NCBI GenBank assembly: GCA_964019415.1
Contig: OZ025885.1
Coordinates: 391,001 to 455,000 of the forward strand
DNA: 64,000 nucleotides
Direction: 5' to 3'
DNA from: Ianthella basta
Taxonomy: Eukaryota; Porifera; Demospongiae; Verongiida; Ianthellidae
Part shown: one piece after another, positions 25,965 through 42,149 of the stretch
Layout of the letters: each line of letters begins with the position of its first letter
Numbering within the stretch: the stretch's first letter is position 1
Notes under the pieces: model-generated
Seen by the model: the letters and a program-made list of their open reading frames with translations, nothing else
Told to the model about the DNA's origin: nothing
Database searches by the model: none
Made by a program: the position numbers and the translations under genes

Positions 25965-28119
25965 CTCATCTTGTCTCATCTTGCCATTTCTTACTACATC
26001 TTGTCTCATCTTGCCATTTCTTACTACATCTTGTCTCATCTTGCCATTTCTTACTACATCTTGTCTCATCTTGCCATTTCTTACTACGTCTTGTCTCATC
26101 TTGCCATTTCTTACTACATCTTGTCTCATCTTGTCATTTCTTACTACATCTTGTCTCATCTTGCCATTTCTTACTACATCTTGTCTCATCTTGCCATTTC
26201 TTACTATATCTTGTCTCATCTTGCCAGTTCTTACTACATCTTGTCTCATCTTGCCATTTCTTACTATATCTTGTCTCATCTTGCCATTTCTTACTATATC
26301 TTGTCTCATCTTGCCATTTCTTACTATATCTTGTCACATCTTGCCATTTCTTACTATATCTTGTCTCATCTTGCCATTTCTTACTACGTCTTGTCTCATC
26401 TTGCCATTTCTCACCATATCTTGTCTCATCTTGCCATTTCTTACTACGTCTTGTCACATCTTGCCATTTCTTACTATATCTTATCACATCTTGCCATTTC
26501 TTACTATATCTTGTCACATCTTGCCATTTCTTACAACATCTTGTCTCATCTTGCCATTTCTTACTACGTCCTGTCTCATCTTGCCATTTCTTACTACGTC
26601 TTGTCACATCTTGCCATTTCTTACTACGTCTTGTCTCATCTTGCCATTTCTTACTACGCTTTGTCTCATCTTGCCATTTCTTACTACATCTTGTCACATT
26701 TTGCCATTTCTTACTACGTCTTGTCTCATTTTGCCATTTCTTACTACATCTTGTCTCATCTTGCCATTTCTTACTACGTCTTGTCACATCTTGCCAATTC
26801 ATACTACGTCTTGTCACATCTTGTCATTTCTTACTATATCTTGTCTCATCTTGCCATTACTTACTACGTCTTGTCACATCTTGCCATTTCTTACTATATC
26901 TTGTCACATCTTGCCATTTCTTACTACGTCTTGTCTCATCTTGCCATTTCTTACTATATCTTGTCTCATCTTGCCATTTCTTACTATATCTTGTCACATT
27001 TTCCCATTTCTTGCTATATCTTGTCACATCTTGCCATTTCTTACTACGTCTAGTCTCATCTTGCCAATTCTTACTATATCTTGTCACATCTTGCCATTTC
27101 TTACTATATCTTGCCACATCTTGCCATTTCTTACCATAACTTGTCTCATCTTGTCATTTCTTACTATATCTTGTCTCATCTTGCCATTTCTTACTATATC
27201 TTGTCTCATCTTGCCATTTCTTACTACATCTTGTCTAATCTTGCCATTTCTTACTATATCTTGTCACATCTTGCCATTTCTTATTACATCTTGTCTCATC
27301 TTGCCATTTCTCACTATATCTTGTCTCATCTTGCCATTTCTTAATATATCGTGTCTCATCTTGCCATTTCTTACTACGTCTTGTCACATCTAGCTATTTC
27401 TTACTATATCTTGTCACATCTTGCCATTTCCTACTACGTCTTGTCACATCTTGCCATTTCTTACTATATCTTGTCTCATCTTGCCATTTCTTACTACGTC
27501 TTGTCACATCTTCCCATTTCTTACTATATCTTGTCTCATCTTGCCATTTCTTACTACGTCTTGTCACATCTTGCCATTTCTTACTATATCTTGTCACATC
27601 TTGCCATTTCTTACTACGTCTTGTCTCATCTTGCCATTTCTTACTATATCTCGTCACATCTTGCCATTTCTTACTATATCTTGACTCATCTTGCCATTTC
27701 TTACTATATCTTGTCTCATCATGCCATTTCTTACTATATCTTGTCTCATCTTGCCATTTCTTACTACATCTTGTCTCATCTTGCCATTTCTTACTATATC
27801 TTGTCACATCTTGCCATTTCTTACTATATCTTGTCTCATCTTGCCATTTCTTACTACATCTTGTCTCATCTTGCCATTTCTTACTACATCTTGTCTCATC
27901 TTGCCATTTCTTACTATATCTTGTCACATCTTGCCATTTCTTACTACGTCTTGTCTCATCTTGCCATTTCTTACTACATCTTGTCTCATCTTGCCATTTC
28001 TTACTACATCTTGTCTCATCTTGCCATTTCTTACTACATCTTGTCTCATCTTGCCATTTCTTACTACATCTTGTCTCATCTCGCCATTTCTTACTATATC
28101 TTATCTCATCTTTCCATTT

Positions 28120-31100
28120 CTTACTATATCTTGTCACATCTTGCCATTTCTTACTATATCTTGTCTAATCTTGCCTTTTCTTACTATATCTAGTCTCATC
28201 TTGCCATTTCTTTCTACATCTTGTCTCATCTTGCCATTTCTTACTACATCTTGTCTCATCTTGCCATTTCTTACTACGTCTTGTCTCATCTTGCCATTTC
28301 TTACTACATCTTGTCTCATCTTGCCATTTCTTACCACATCTTGTCTCATCTTGCCATTTCTTACTATATCTTGTCACATCTTGCCATTTCTTACTATATC
28401 TTGTCTCATCTTGCTATTTCTTACTATATCTTGTCACATCTTGCCATTTCTTACTACATCTTGTCTCATCTTGCCATTTCTTACTACATCTTGTCTCATC
28501 ATGCCATTTCTTACTATATCTTGTCACATCTTGCCATTTCTTACTATATCTTGTCTCATCTTGCCATTTCTTACTACATCTTGTCTCATCTTGCCATTTC
28601 TTACTACCTCTTGTCTCATCTTGCCATTTCTTACTATATCTTGTCACATCTTGCCATTTCTTACTATATCTTGTCTCATCTTGCCATTTCTTACTACATC
28701 TTGTCTCATCTTGCCATTTCTTAATACATCTTGTCTCATCTTGCCATTTCTTACAACATCTTGTCTCAACTTGCCATTTCTTACTACATCTTGTCTCATC
28801 TCGCCATTTCTTACTATATCTTGTCTCATCTTGCCATTTCTTACTATATCTTGTCACATCTTGCCATTTCTTACTATATCTTGTCTAATCTTGACTTTTC
28901 TTACTATATCTAGTCTCATCTTGCCATTTCTTACTACATCTTGTCTCATCTTGCTATTTCTTACTACATCTTGTCTCATCTTGCCATTTCTTACTACATC
29001 TTGTCTCATCTTGCCATTTCTTACTACATCTTGTCTCATCTTGCCATTTCTTACTACATCTTGCCTCATCTTGCCATTTCTTACTACATCTTGTCACATC
29101 TTGCCATTTCTTACCACTTCTTGCCTCATCTTGCCATTTCTTACTACATCTTGTCTCATCTTGCCATTTCTTACTACATCTTGTCTCATCTTGCCATTTC
29201 TTACTACATCTTGTCTCATCTTGCCATTTCTTAATACATCTAGTCTCATCTTGCCATTTCTTACTATATCTTGTCTCATCTTGCCATTTCTTACTACATC
29301 TTGTCTCATTTTGCCATTTCTTACTACATCTTGTGCCATCTTGCCATTTCAGACTATATCTTGTCTCATCTTGCCATTTCTTACTACATCTTGTCTCATC
29401 TTGCCATTTCTTACTATATCTTGTCTCATCTTGTTGATTCTTACTACGTCTTGTCTCATCTTGCCATTTCTTACTATATCTTGTCACATCTTGCTATTTC
29501 TTACTATATCTTGTCTCATCTTGCCATTTCTTACTACGTCTTGTCTCAACTTGCCATTTCTTACTACATCTTGTCACATCTTGCCATTTCTTACTATATC
29601 TTGTCTCATCTTGCCATTTCTTACTACATCTTGTCACATCTTGCCATTTCTTACTATATCTTGTCACATCTTGCCATTTCTTACTACATCTTGTCACATC
29701 TTGCCATTTCTTACTATATCTTGTCACATCTTGCCATTTCTAACTACGTCTTGTCACATCTTGCCATTACTTACTATATCTTGTCTCATCTTGCTCTTTC
29801 TTACTACGTCTTGTCACATCTTGCCATTTCTTACTATATCTTGTCACATCTTGCCATTTCTTACTACGTCTTGTCTCATCTTGCCAATTCTTACTATATC
29901 TTGTCACATCTTGCCATTTCTTACTATATCTTGTCACATTTTGCCATTTCTTACTACATCTTGTCTCATCATGCCATTTCTTACTATCTCTTGTCTCATC
30001 TTGCCATTTCTTACTATATCTTGTCTCATCTTGCCATTTCTTACTATATCTTGTCTCATCTTGCCATTTCTTACTACATCTTGTCTCATCTTGCCATTTC
30101 TTACTATATCTTGTCTCATCTTGCCATTTCTCACTACATCTTGTCTCATCTTGCCATTTCTTACTACATCTTGTCTCATCTTGCCATTTCTTACTACATC
30201 TTGTCTCATCTTGTTATTTCTTATAACATCTTGTCTCATCTTGCCGTTTCTTACTACATCTTGTCTCATCTTGCCATTTCTTACTACATCTTATCTCATC
30301 TTGCCCTTTCTTACTACATCTTGTCTCATCTTGCCGTTTCTTACTACATCTTGTCTCATTTTGCCATTTCTTACTATATCTTGTCTCATCTTGCCATTTC
30401 TTACTATATTTTGTCTCATCTTGCCATTTCTTACTATATCTTGTCACATCTTGCCATTTCTTACTACCTTTTGTCTCATCTTGCCAATTCTTACTATATC
30501 TTGTCACATCTTGCCATTTCTTACTATATCTTGTCACATCTTGCCATTTCTTACTATATCTTGTCACATCTTGCCATTTCTTACTATATCTTGTCTCATC
30601 ATGTTATTTCTTACTACGTCTTGTCTCATCTTGCCATTTCTTACTATATCTTGTCTCATCTTGCCATTTCTTACTATTTCTTGTCACATCTTGCCATTCC
30701 TTACTATATCTTGTCACATCTTGCCATTTCTTACTATATCTTGTCTCATCTTGCCATTTCTTACTACATCTTGTCTCATCTTGCCATTTCTTACTACATC
30801 TTGTCTCATCTTGCCATTTCTTACTACAACTTGTCTCATCATGCCATTTCTTACTACATCTTGTCACATCTTGCCATTTCTTACCTAATCTTGTCTAATC
30901 TTGCCATTTCTTACTACATCTTGTCTCATCTTGCCATTTCTTACTATATCTTGTCTCATCTTGCCATTTCATACTACATCTTGTCTCATCTTGCCATTTC
31001 TTACTATATCTTGTCACATCTTGCCATTTCTTACTATATCTTGTCTAATCTTGCCTTTTCTTACTATATCTAGTCTCATCTTGCCATTTCTTTCTACATC

Positions 31101-33840
31101 TTGTCTCATCTTGCCATTTCTTACTACATCTTGTCTCATCTTGCCATTTCTTACTACGTCTTGTCTCATCTTGCCATTTCTTACTACATCTTGTCTCATC
31201 TTGCCATTTCTTACCACATCTTGTCTCATCTTGCCATTTCTTACTATATCTCGTCACATCTTGCCATTTCTTACTATATCTTGTCTCATCTTGCTATTTC
31301 TTACTATATCTTGTCACATCTTGCCATTTCTTACTACATCTTGTCTCATCTTGCCATTTCTTACTACATCTTGTCTCATCATGCCATTTCTTACTATATC
31401 TTGTCACATCTTGCCATTTCTTACTATATCTTGTCTCATCTTGCCATTTCTTACTACATCTTGTCTCATCTTGCCATTTCTTACTACCTCTTGTCTCATC
31501 TTGCCATTTCTTACTATATCTTGTCACATCTTGCCATTTCTTACTATATCTTGTCTCATCTTGCCATTTCTTACTACATCTTGTCTCATCTTGCCATTTC
31601 TTAATACATCTTGTCTCATCTTGCCATTTCTTACAACATCTTGTCTCAACTTGCCATTTCTTACTACATCTTGTCTCATCTCGCCATTTCTTACTATATC
31701 TTGTCTCATCTTGCCATTTCTTACTATATCTTGTCACATCTTGCCATTTCTTACTATATCTTGTCTAATCTTGACTTTTCTTACTATATCTAGTCTCATC
31801 TTGCCATTTCTTACTACATCTTGTCTCATCTTGCTATTTCTTACTACATCTTGTCTCATCTTGCCATTTCTTACTACATCTTGTCTCATCTTGCCATTTC
31901 TTACTACATCTTGTCTCATCTTGCCATTTCTTACTACATCTTGCCTCATCTTGCCATTTCTTACTACATCTTGTCACATCTTGCCATTTCTTACCACTTC
32001 TTGCCTCATCTTGCCATTTCTTACTACATCTTGTCTCATCTTGCCATTTCTTACTACATCTTGTCTCATCTTGCCATTTCTTACTACATCTTGTCTCATC
32101 TTGCCATTTCTTAATACATCTAGTCTCATCTTGCCATTTCTTACTATATCTTGTCTCATCTTGCCATTTCTTACTACATCTTGTCTCATTTGCCATTTCT
32201 TACTACATCTTGTGCCATCTTGCCATTTCAGACTATATCTTGTCTCATCTTGCCATTTCTTACTACATCTTGTCTCATCTTGCCATTTCTTACTATATCT
32301 TGTCTCATCTTGTTGATTCTTACTACGTCTTGTCTCATCTTGCCATTTCTTACTATATCTTGTCACATCTTGCTATTTCTTACTATATCTTGTCTCATCT
32401 TGCCATTTCTTACTACGTCTTGTCTCAACTTGCATTTCTTACTACATCTTGTCACATCTTGCCATTTCTTACTATATCTTGTCTCATCTTGCCATTTCTT
32501 ACTACATCTTGTCACATCTTGCCATTTCTTACTATATCTTGTCACATCTTGCCATTTCTTACTACATCTTGTCACATCTTGCCATTTCTTACTATATCTT
32601 GTCACATCTTGCCATTTCTAACTACGTCTTGTCACATCTTGCCATTACTTACTATATCTTGTCTCATCTTGCTCTTTCTTACTACGTCTTGTCACATCTT
32701 GCCATTTCTTACTATATCTTGTCACATCTTGCCATTTCTTACTACGTCTTGTCTCATCTTGCCATTTCTTACTATATCTTGTCACATCTTGCCATTTCTT
32801 ACTATATCTTGTCACATTTTGCCATTTCTTACTATATCTTGTCTCATCATGCCATTTCTTACTATATCTTGTCTCATCTTGCCATTTCTTACTATATCTT
32901 GTCTCATCTTGCCATTTCTTACTATATCTTGTCTCATCTTGCCATTTCTTACTACATCTTGTCTCATCTTGCCATTTCTTACTATATCTTGTCTCATCTT
33001 GCCATTTCTCACTACATCTTGTCTCATCTTGCCATTTCTTACTACATCTTGTCTCATCTTGCCATTTCTTACTACATCTTGTCTCATCTTGTTATTTCTT
33101 ATAACATCTTGTCTCATCTTGCCATTTCTTACTACATCTTATCTCATCTTGCCCTTTCTTACTACATCTTGTCTCATCTTGCCGTTTCTTACTACATCTT
33201 GTCTCATTTTGCCATTTCTTACTATATCTTGTCTCATCTTGCCATTTCTTACTATATTTTGTCTCATCTTGCCATTTCTTACTATATCTTGTCACATCTT
33301 GCCATTTCTTACTACCTTTTGTCTCATCTTGCCAATTCTTACTATATCTTGTCACATCTTGCCATTTCTTACTATATCTTGTCACATCTTGCCATTTCTT
33401 ACTATATCTTGTCACATCTTGCCATTTCTTACTATATCTTGTCTCATCATGTTATTTCTTACTACGTCTTGTCTCATCTTGCCATTTCTTACTATATCTT
33501 GTCTCATCTTGCCATCTCTTACTATTTATTGTCACATCTTGCCATTCCTTACTATATCTTGTCACATCTTGCCATTTCTTACTATATCTTGTCTCATCTT
33601 GCCATTTCTTACTACATCTTGTCTCATCTTGCCATTTCTTACTACATCTTGTCTCATCTTGCCATTTCTTACTACAACTTGTCTCATCATGCCATTTCTT
33701 ACTACATCTTGTCACATCTTGCCATTTCTTACCTAATCTTGTCTAATCTTGCCATTTCTTACTACATCTTGTCTCATCTTGCCATTTCTTTCTATATCTT
33801 GTCTCATCTAACCATTTCATACTACATCTTGTCTCATCTT
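28120..33840 (+). repeat. Tandem higher-order duplication, 2880-bp unit (96 monomers)
   Basis: Rare markers such as TTGCCTTTTCTTAC with TATCTAGTC at 28171 recur at 31051, and TTGACTTTTC at 28891 recurs at 31771 (+2880). The second copy has lost single bases at about 32190 and 32433 plus one monomer, which reduces the offset to about 2848 towards its end. The copies are otherwise nearly the same, so this is a recent duplication or an assembly duplication. Confidence 0.85.
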
Positions 33841-35910
33841 GCCATTTCTTACTACATCTTGTCTCACCTTGCCATTTCTTACTATATCTTGTCTAATCTT
33901 GCCATTTCATACTACATCTTGTCTCATCTTGCCATTTCTTACTATATCTTGTCTCATCTTGCCATTTCTTACCACATCTTGTCTCATCTTGCCATTTCTT
34001 ACTACATCTTGTCTCATCTTGCCATTTCTAACTACATATTGTCTCATCTTGCCATATCTTACTAAATCTTGTCTCATCTTGCCATTTCTTACTACATCTT
34101 GTCTCATCTTGCCATTTCTTACTATATCTTGTCTCATCTTGCCATTTCTCACTACATCTTGTCTCATCTTGCCATTTCTTAATACATCTTGTCTCATCTT
34201 GCCATTTCTTACTACATCTTGTCTCATCTTGCCATTTCTTAATACATCTTGTCTCATCTTGCCATTTCTTACTACATCTTGTCTCATCTTGCCATTTCTT
34301 ACTACATCTTGTCTCATTTTGCCATTTCATACTATATCTTGTCTCATCTTGCCATTTCTTACTATATCTTGTCTCATCTAGCCATTTCTTACTATATCTT
34401 GTCTCATCTTGCCATTTCTTACTACCTCTTGTCTCATCTTCCATTTCTTACTATATCTTGTCTCATCTTGCCATTTGTTACTACATCTTGTCTCATCTTG
34501 CCATTTCTCACTACGTCTTGTCTCATCTTGCCATTTCTCACTATATCTTGTCTCATCTTGCCATTTCTTACTACGTCTTGTCTCATCTTGCCATTTCTTT
34601 CTACGTCAAGTCTCATCTTGCCATTTCTTACTATATCTTGTCTCATCTTGCCATTTCTTACTACGTCTTGTCTCATCATGCCATTTCTTACTATATCTTG
34701 TCACATCTTGCCATTTCTTACTACATCTTGTCTCATCTTGCCATTTCTTACTACGTCTTGTCTCATCTTGCCATTTCTCACTATATCTTGTCTCATCTTG
34801 CCATTTCTTACTACGTCTTGTCTCATCTTGCCATTTCTTTCTACGTCAAGTCTCATCTTGCCATTTCTTACTATATCTTGTCTCATCTTGCCATTTCTTA
34901 CTACATCTTGTCTCATCATGCCATTTCTTACTATATCTTGTCACATCTTTCCATTTCTTACTATATCTTGTCTCATCTTGCCATTTCTTACTACATCTTG
35001 TCTCATCTTGCCATTTCTTACTACCTCTTGTCTCATCTTGCCATTTCTTACTATATCTTGTCACATCTTGCCATTTCTTACTACGTCTTGTCTCATCTTG
35101 CCATTTCTTACTACATCTTGTCTCATCTTACCATTTTTTAATACATCTTGTCTCATCTTGCCATTTCTTACAACATCTTGTCTCAACTTGCCATTTCTTA
35201 CTACATCTTGTCTCATCTCGCCATTTCTTACTATATCTTGTCTAATCTTGCCATTTCATACTACATCTTGTCTCATCTTGCCATTTCTAACTACATATTG
35301 TCTCATCTTTCCATATCTTACTAAATCTTGTCTCATCTTGCCATTTCTTACTACATCTTGTCTCATCTTGCCATTTCTTACTATATCTTGTCTCATCTTG
35401 CCATTTCTCACTACATCTTGTCTCATCTTGCCATTTCTTACTACATCTTGTCTCATCTTGCCATTTCTTACTACATCTTGTCTCATCTTGCCATTTCTTG
35501 ATACATCTTGTCTCATCTTGCCATTTCTTACTACATCTTGTCTGATCTTGCCATTTCTTACTACATCTTGTCTCATTTTGCCATTTCATACTATATCTTG
35601 TCTCATCTTGCCATTCTTACTATATCTTGTCTCATCTTGCCATTTCTCACTATATCTTGTCTCATCTTTCCATTTCTTACTACATTTTGTCTCATCTTCC
35701 ATTTCTTACTACATCTTGTCTCATCTTGCCATTTCTTACTACATCTTGTCTCATCTTGCCATTTCTCACTACGTCTTGTCTCATCTTGCCATTTCTCACT
35801 ATATCTTGTCTCATCTTGCCATTTCTTACTACGTCTTGTCTCATCTTGCCATTTCTTTCTACGTCAAGTCTCATCTTGCCATTTCTTACTATATCTTGTC
35901 TCATCTTGCC

Positions 35911-38900
35911 ATTTCTTACTACGTCTTGTCTCATCATGCCATTTCTTACTATATCTTGTCACATCTTGCCATTTCTTACTACATCTTGTCTCATCTTGCC
36001 ATTTCTCACTACGTCTTGTCTCATCTTGCCATTTCTCACTATATCTTGTCTCATCTTGCCATTTCTTACTACGTCTTGTCTCATCTTGCCATTTCTTTCT
36101 ACGTCAAGTCTCATCTTGCCATTTCTTACTATATCTTGTCTCATCTTGCCATTTCTTACTACATCTTGTCTCATCATGCCATTTCTTACTATATCTTGTC
36201 ACATCTTGCCATTTCTTACTATATCTTGTCTCATCTTGCCATTTCTTACTACATCTTGTCTCATCTTGCCATTTCTTACTACCTCTTGTCTCATCTTGCC
36301 ATTTCTTACTATATCTTGTCACATCTTGCCATTTCTTACTACGTCTTGTCTCATCTTGCCATTTCTTACTACATCTTGTCTCATCTTGCCATTTCTTAAT
36401 ACATCTTGTCTCATCTTGCCATTTCTTACAACATCTTGTCTCAACTTGCCATTTCTTACTACATCTTGTCTCATCTCGCCATTTCATACTATATCTTGTC
36501 TCATCTTGCCATTTCTTACTATATCTTGTCACATCTCGCCATTTCTTACTATATCTTGTCTAATCTTGCCTTTTCTTACTATATCTAGTCTCATCTTGCC
36601 ATTTCTTACTACATCTTGTCTCATCTTGCCATTTCATACTATATCTTGTCTCATCTTGCCATTTCTTACTACATCTTGTCTCATCTTGCCATTTCTTACT
36701 ACATCTTGTCTCATCTTGCCATTTCTTACTACATCTTGTCTCATCTTGCCATTTCTTACTACATCTTGTCACATCTTGCCATTTCTTACTACATCTTGCC
36801 TCATCTTGCCATTTCTTACTACATCTTGTCTCATCTTGCCATTTCTTACTACATCTTGTCTCATCTTGCCATTTCTTACTACATCTTGTCTCATCTTGCC
36901 ATTTCTTACTACATCTTGTCTCATCTTGCCATTTCTTACTATATCTTGTCTCATCTTGCCATTTCTTACTACATCTTGTCTCATTTTGCCATTTCTTACT
37001 ACATCTTGTGCCATCTTGCCATTTCTTACTATATCTTGTCTCATCTTGCCATTTCTTACTATATCTTGTCTCATCTTGCCATTTCTTACTATATCTTGTC
37101 TCATCTTGTTGATTCTTACTACGTCTTGTCTCATCTTGCCATTTCTTACTATATCTTGTCACATCTTGCTATTTCTTACTATATCTTGTCTCATCTTGCC
37201 ATTTCTTACTACGTCTTGTCTCAACTTGCCATTTCTTACTACATCTTGTCACATCTTGCCATTTCTTACTATATCTTGTCTCATCTTGCCATTTCTTACT
37301 ACATCTTGTCACATCTTGCCATTTCTTACTATATCTTGTCACATCTTGCCATTTCTTACTACGTCTTGTCACATCTTGCCATTTCTTACTATATCTTGTC
37401 ACATCTTGCCATTTCTTACTACGTCTTGTCACATCTTGCCATTACTTACTATATCTTGTCTCATCTTGCTCTTTCTTACTACGCCTTGTCACATCTTGCC
37501 ATTTCTTACTATATCTTGTCACATCTTGCCATTTCTTACTACGTCTTGTCTCATCTTGCCAATTCTTACTATATCTTGTCACATCTTGCCATTTCTTACT
37601 ATATCTTGTCACATCTTGCCATTTCTTACTATATCTTGTCTCATCATGCCATTTCTTACTACATCTTGTCTCATCTTGCCATTTCTTACTATATCTTGTC
37701 TCATCTTGCCATTTCTTACTATATCTTGTCTCATCTTGCCATTTCTTACTACATCTTGTCTCATCTTGCCATTTCTTACTACATCTTGTCTCATCTTGCC
37801 ATTTCTCACTACATCTTGTCTCATCTTGCCATTTCTTACTACATCTTGTCTCATCTTGCCATTTCTTACTACATCTTGTCTCATCTTGCCATTTCTTACT
37901 ACATCTTATCTCATCTTGCTGTTTCTTACTACATCTTGTCTCATCTTGCCATTTCTTACTACATCTTGTCTCATCTTGCCCTTTCTTACTATATCTTGTC
38001 TCATCTTGCCGTTTCTTACTACATCTTGTCTCATTTTGCCATTTCTTACTAAATCTTGTCTCATCTTGCCATTTCTTACTATATCTTGTCTCGTCTTGCC
38101 ATTTCTTACTATATCTTGTCACATCTTGCCATTTCTTACTACGTCTTGTCTCATCTTGCCAATTCTTACTATATCTTGTCACATCTTGCCATTTCTTACT
38201 ATATCTTGTCACATCTTGCCATTTCTTACTATATCTTGTCACATCTTGCCATTACTTACTATATCTTGTCTCATCATGCCATTTCTTACTACGTCTTGTC
38301 TCATCTTGCCATTTCTTACTATATCTTGTCTCATCTTGCCATTTCTTACTATTTCTTGTCACATCTTGCCATTCCTTACTATATCTTGTCACATCTTGCC
38401 ATTTCTTACTATATCTTGTCTCATCTTGCCATTTCTTACTACATCTTGTCTCATCTTGCCATTTCTTACTACATCTTGTCTCATCTTCCCATTTCTTACT
38501 ACAACTTGTCTCATCTTGCCATTTCTTACTACATCTTGTCACATCTTGCCATTTCTTACTATATCTTGTCACATCTTGCCATTTCTTACTACGTCTTGTC
38601 ACATCTTGCCATTTCTTACTATATCTTGTCACATCTTGCCATTTCTTACTACGTCTTGTCACATCTTGCCATTACTTACTATATCTTGTCTCATCTTGCT
38701 CTTTCTTACTACGTCTTGTCACATCTTGCCATTTCTTACTATATCTTGTCACATCTTGCCATTTCTTACTACATCTTGTCTCATCTTGCCAATTCTTACT
38801 ATATCTTGTCACATCTTGCCATTTCTTACTATATCTTGTCACATCTTGCCATTTCTTACTATATCTTGTCTCATCATGCCATTTCTTACTATATCTTGTC

Positions 38901-41900
38901 TCATCTTGCCATTTCTTACTTTATCTTGTCTCATCTTGCCATTTCTTACTATATCTTGTCTCATCTTGCCATTTCTCACTACATCTTGTCTCATCTTGCC
39001 ATTTCTTACTACATCTTGTCTCATCTTGCCATTTCTTACTACGTCTTGTCTCATCATGCCATTTCTTACTATATCTTGTCACATCTTGCCATTTCTTACT
39101 ACATCTTGTCTCATCTTGCCATTTCTCACTACGTCTTGTCTCATCTTGCCATTTCTCACTATATCTTGTCTCATCCTGCCATTTCTTACTCGTCTTGTCT
39201 CATCTTGCCATTTCTTTCTACGTCAAGTCTCATCTTGCCATTTCTTACTATATCTTGTCTCATCTTGCCATTTCTTACTACATCTTGTCTCATCATGCCA
39301 TTTCTTACTATATCTTGTCACATCTTGCCATTTCTTACTATATCTTGTCTCATCTTGCCATTTCTTACTACATCTTGTCTCATCTTGCCATTTCTTACTA
39401 CCTCTTGTCTCATCTTGCCATTTCTTACTATATCTTGTCACATCTTGCCATTTCTTACTACGTCTTGTCTCATCTTGCCATTTCTTACTACATCTTGTCT
39501 CATCTTGCCATTTCTTAATACATCTTGTCTCATCTTGCCATTTCTTACAACATCTTGTCTCAACTTGCCATTTCTTACTACATCTTGTCTCATCTCGCCA
39601 TTTCATACTATATCTTGTCTCATCTTGCCATTTCTTACTATATCTTGTCACATCTCGCCATTTCTTACTATATCTTGTCTAATCTTGCCTTTTCTTACTA
39701 TATCTAGTCTCATCTTGCCATTTCTTACTACATCTTGTCTCATCTTGCCATTTCATACTATATCTTGTCTCATCTTGCCATTTCTTACTACATCTTGTCT
39801 CATCTTGCCATTTCTTACTACATCTTGTCTCATCTTGCCATTTCTTACTACATCTTGTCTCATCTTGCCATTTCTTACTACATCTTGTCACATCTTGCCA
39901 TTTCTTACTACATCTTGCCTCATCTTGCCATTTCTTACTACATCTTGTCTCATCTTGCCATTTCTTACTACATCTTGTCTCATCTTGCCATTTCTTACTA
40001 CATCTTGTCTCATCTTGCCATTTCTTACTACATCTTGTCTCATCTTGCCATTTCTTACTATATCTTGTCTCATCTTGCCATTTCTTACTACATCTTGTCT
40101 CATTTTGCCATTTCTTACTACATCTTGTGCCATCTTGCCATTTCTTACTATATCTTGTCTCATCTTGCCATTTCTTACTATATCTTGTCTCATCTTGCCA
40201 TTTCTTACTATATCTTGTCTCATCTTGTTGATTCTTACTACGTCTTGTCTCATCTTGCCATTTCTTACTATATCTTGTCACATCTTGCTATTTCTTACTA
40301 TATCTTGTCTCATCTTGCCATTTCTTACTACGTCTTGTCTCAACTTGCCATTTCTTACTACATCTTGTCACATCTTGCCATTTCTTACTATATCTTGTCT
40401 CATCTTGCCATTTCTTACTACATCTTGTCACATCTTGCCATTTCTTACTATATCTTGTCACATCTTGCCATTTCTTACTACGTCTTGTCACATCTTGCCA
40501 TTTCTTACTATATCTTGTCACATCTTGCCATTTCTTACTACGTCTTGTCACATCTTGCCATTACTTACTATATCTTGTCTCATCTTGCTCTTTCTTACTA
40601 CGCCTTGTCACATCTTGCCATTTCTTACTATATCTTGTCACATCTTGCCATTTCTTACTACGTCTTGTCTCATCTTGCCAATTCTTACTATATCTTGTCA
40701 CATCTTGCCATTTCTTACTATATCTTGTCACATCTTGCCATTTCTTACTATATCTTGTCCCATCATGCCATTTCTTACTATATCTTGTCTCATCTTGCCA
40801 TTTCTTACTATATCTTGTCTCATCTTGCCATTTCTTACTATATCTTGTCTCATCTTGCCATTTCTTACTACATCTTGTCTCATCTTGCCATTTCTTACTA
40901 CATCTTGTCTCATCTTGCCATTTCTCACTACATCTTGTCTCATCTTGCCATTTCTTACTACATCTTGTCTCATCTTGCCATTTCTTACTACATCTTGTCT
41001 CATCTTGCCATTTCTTACTACATCTTATCTCATCTTGCTGTTTCTTACTACATCTTGTCTCATCTTGCCATTTCTTACTACATCTTGTCTCATCTTGCCC
41101 TTTCTTACTATATCTTGTCTCATCTTGCCGTTTCTTACTACATCTTGTCTCATTTTGCCATTTCTTACTAAATCTTGTCTCATCTTGCCATTTCTTACTA
41201 TATCTTGTCTCGTCTTGCCATTTCTTACTATATCTTGTCACATCTTGCCATTTCTTACTACGTCTTGTCTCATCTTGCCAATTCTTACTATATCTTGTCA
41301 CATCTTGCCATTTCTTACTATATCTTGTCACATCTTGCCATTTCTTACTATATCTTGTCACATCTTGCCATTTCTTACTATATCTTGTCTCATCATGCCA
41401 TTTCTTACTACGTCTTGTCTCATCTTGCCATTTCTTACTATATCTTGTCTCATCTTGCCATTTCTTACTATTTCTTGTCACATCTTGCCATTCCTTACTA
41501 TATCTTGTCACATCTTGCCATTTCTTACTACATCTTGTCTCATCTTGCCATTTCTTACTACATCTTGTCTCATCTTGCCATTTCTTACTACATCTTGTCT
41601 CATCTTCCCATTTCTTACTACAACTTGTCTCATCTTGCCATTTCTTACTACATCTTGTCACATCTTGCCATTTCTTACTATATCTTGTCACATCTTGCCA
41701 TTTCTTACTACGTCTTGTCACATCTTGCCATTTCTTACTATATCTTGTCACATCTTGCCATTTCTTACTACGTCTTGTCACATCTTGCCATTACTTACTA
41801 TATCTTGTCTCATCTTGCTCTTTCTTACTACGTCTTGTCACATCTTGCCATTTCTTACTATATCTTGTCACATCTTGCCATTTCTTACTACGTCTTGTCT

Positions 41901-42149
41901 CATCTTGCCAATTCTTACTATATCTTGTCACATCTTGCCATTTCTTACTATATCTTGTCACATCTTGCCATTTCTTACTATATCTTGTCTCATCATGTTT
42001 TTTCTTACTATATCTTGTCTCATCTTGCCATTTCTTACTTTATCTTGTCACATCTTGCCATTTCTTACTATATCTTGTCTCATCTTGCCATTTCTCACTA
42101 CATCTTGTCTCATCTTGCCATTTCTTACTACATCTTGTCTCATCTTGCC
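35911..42149 (+). repeat. Tandem higher-order duplication, 3119-bp unit (104 monomers)
   Basis: The block starting with the ACGTC...CATCATGCC monomer at 35911 recurs at 39031. The offset is 3120 up to a one-base deletion at about 39191 (TTACTCGTC) and 3119 afterwards. Even rare monomers (CATCTTGTTGATTC, TTACTACGCC, CATACTATATC) are kept in both copies. Identity looks close to complete, making this the youngest large duplication in the array. Confidence 0.87.
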
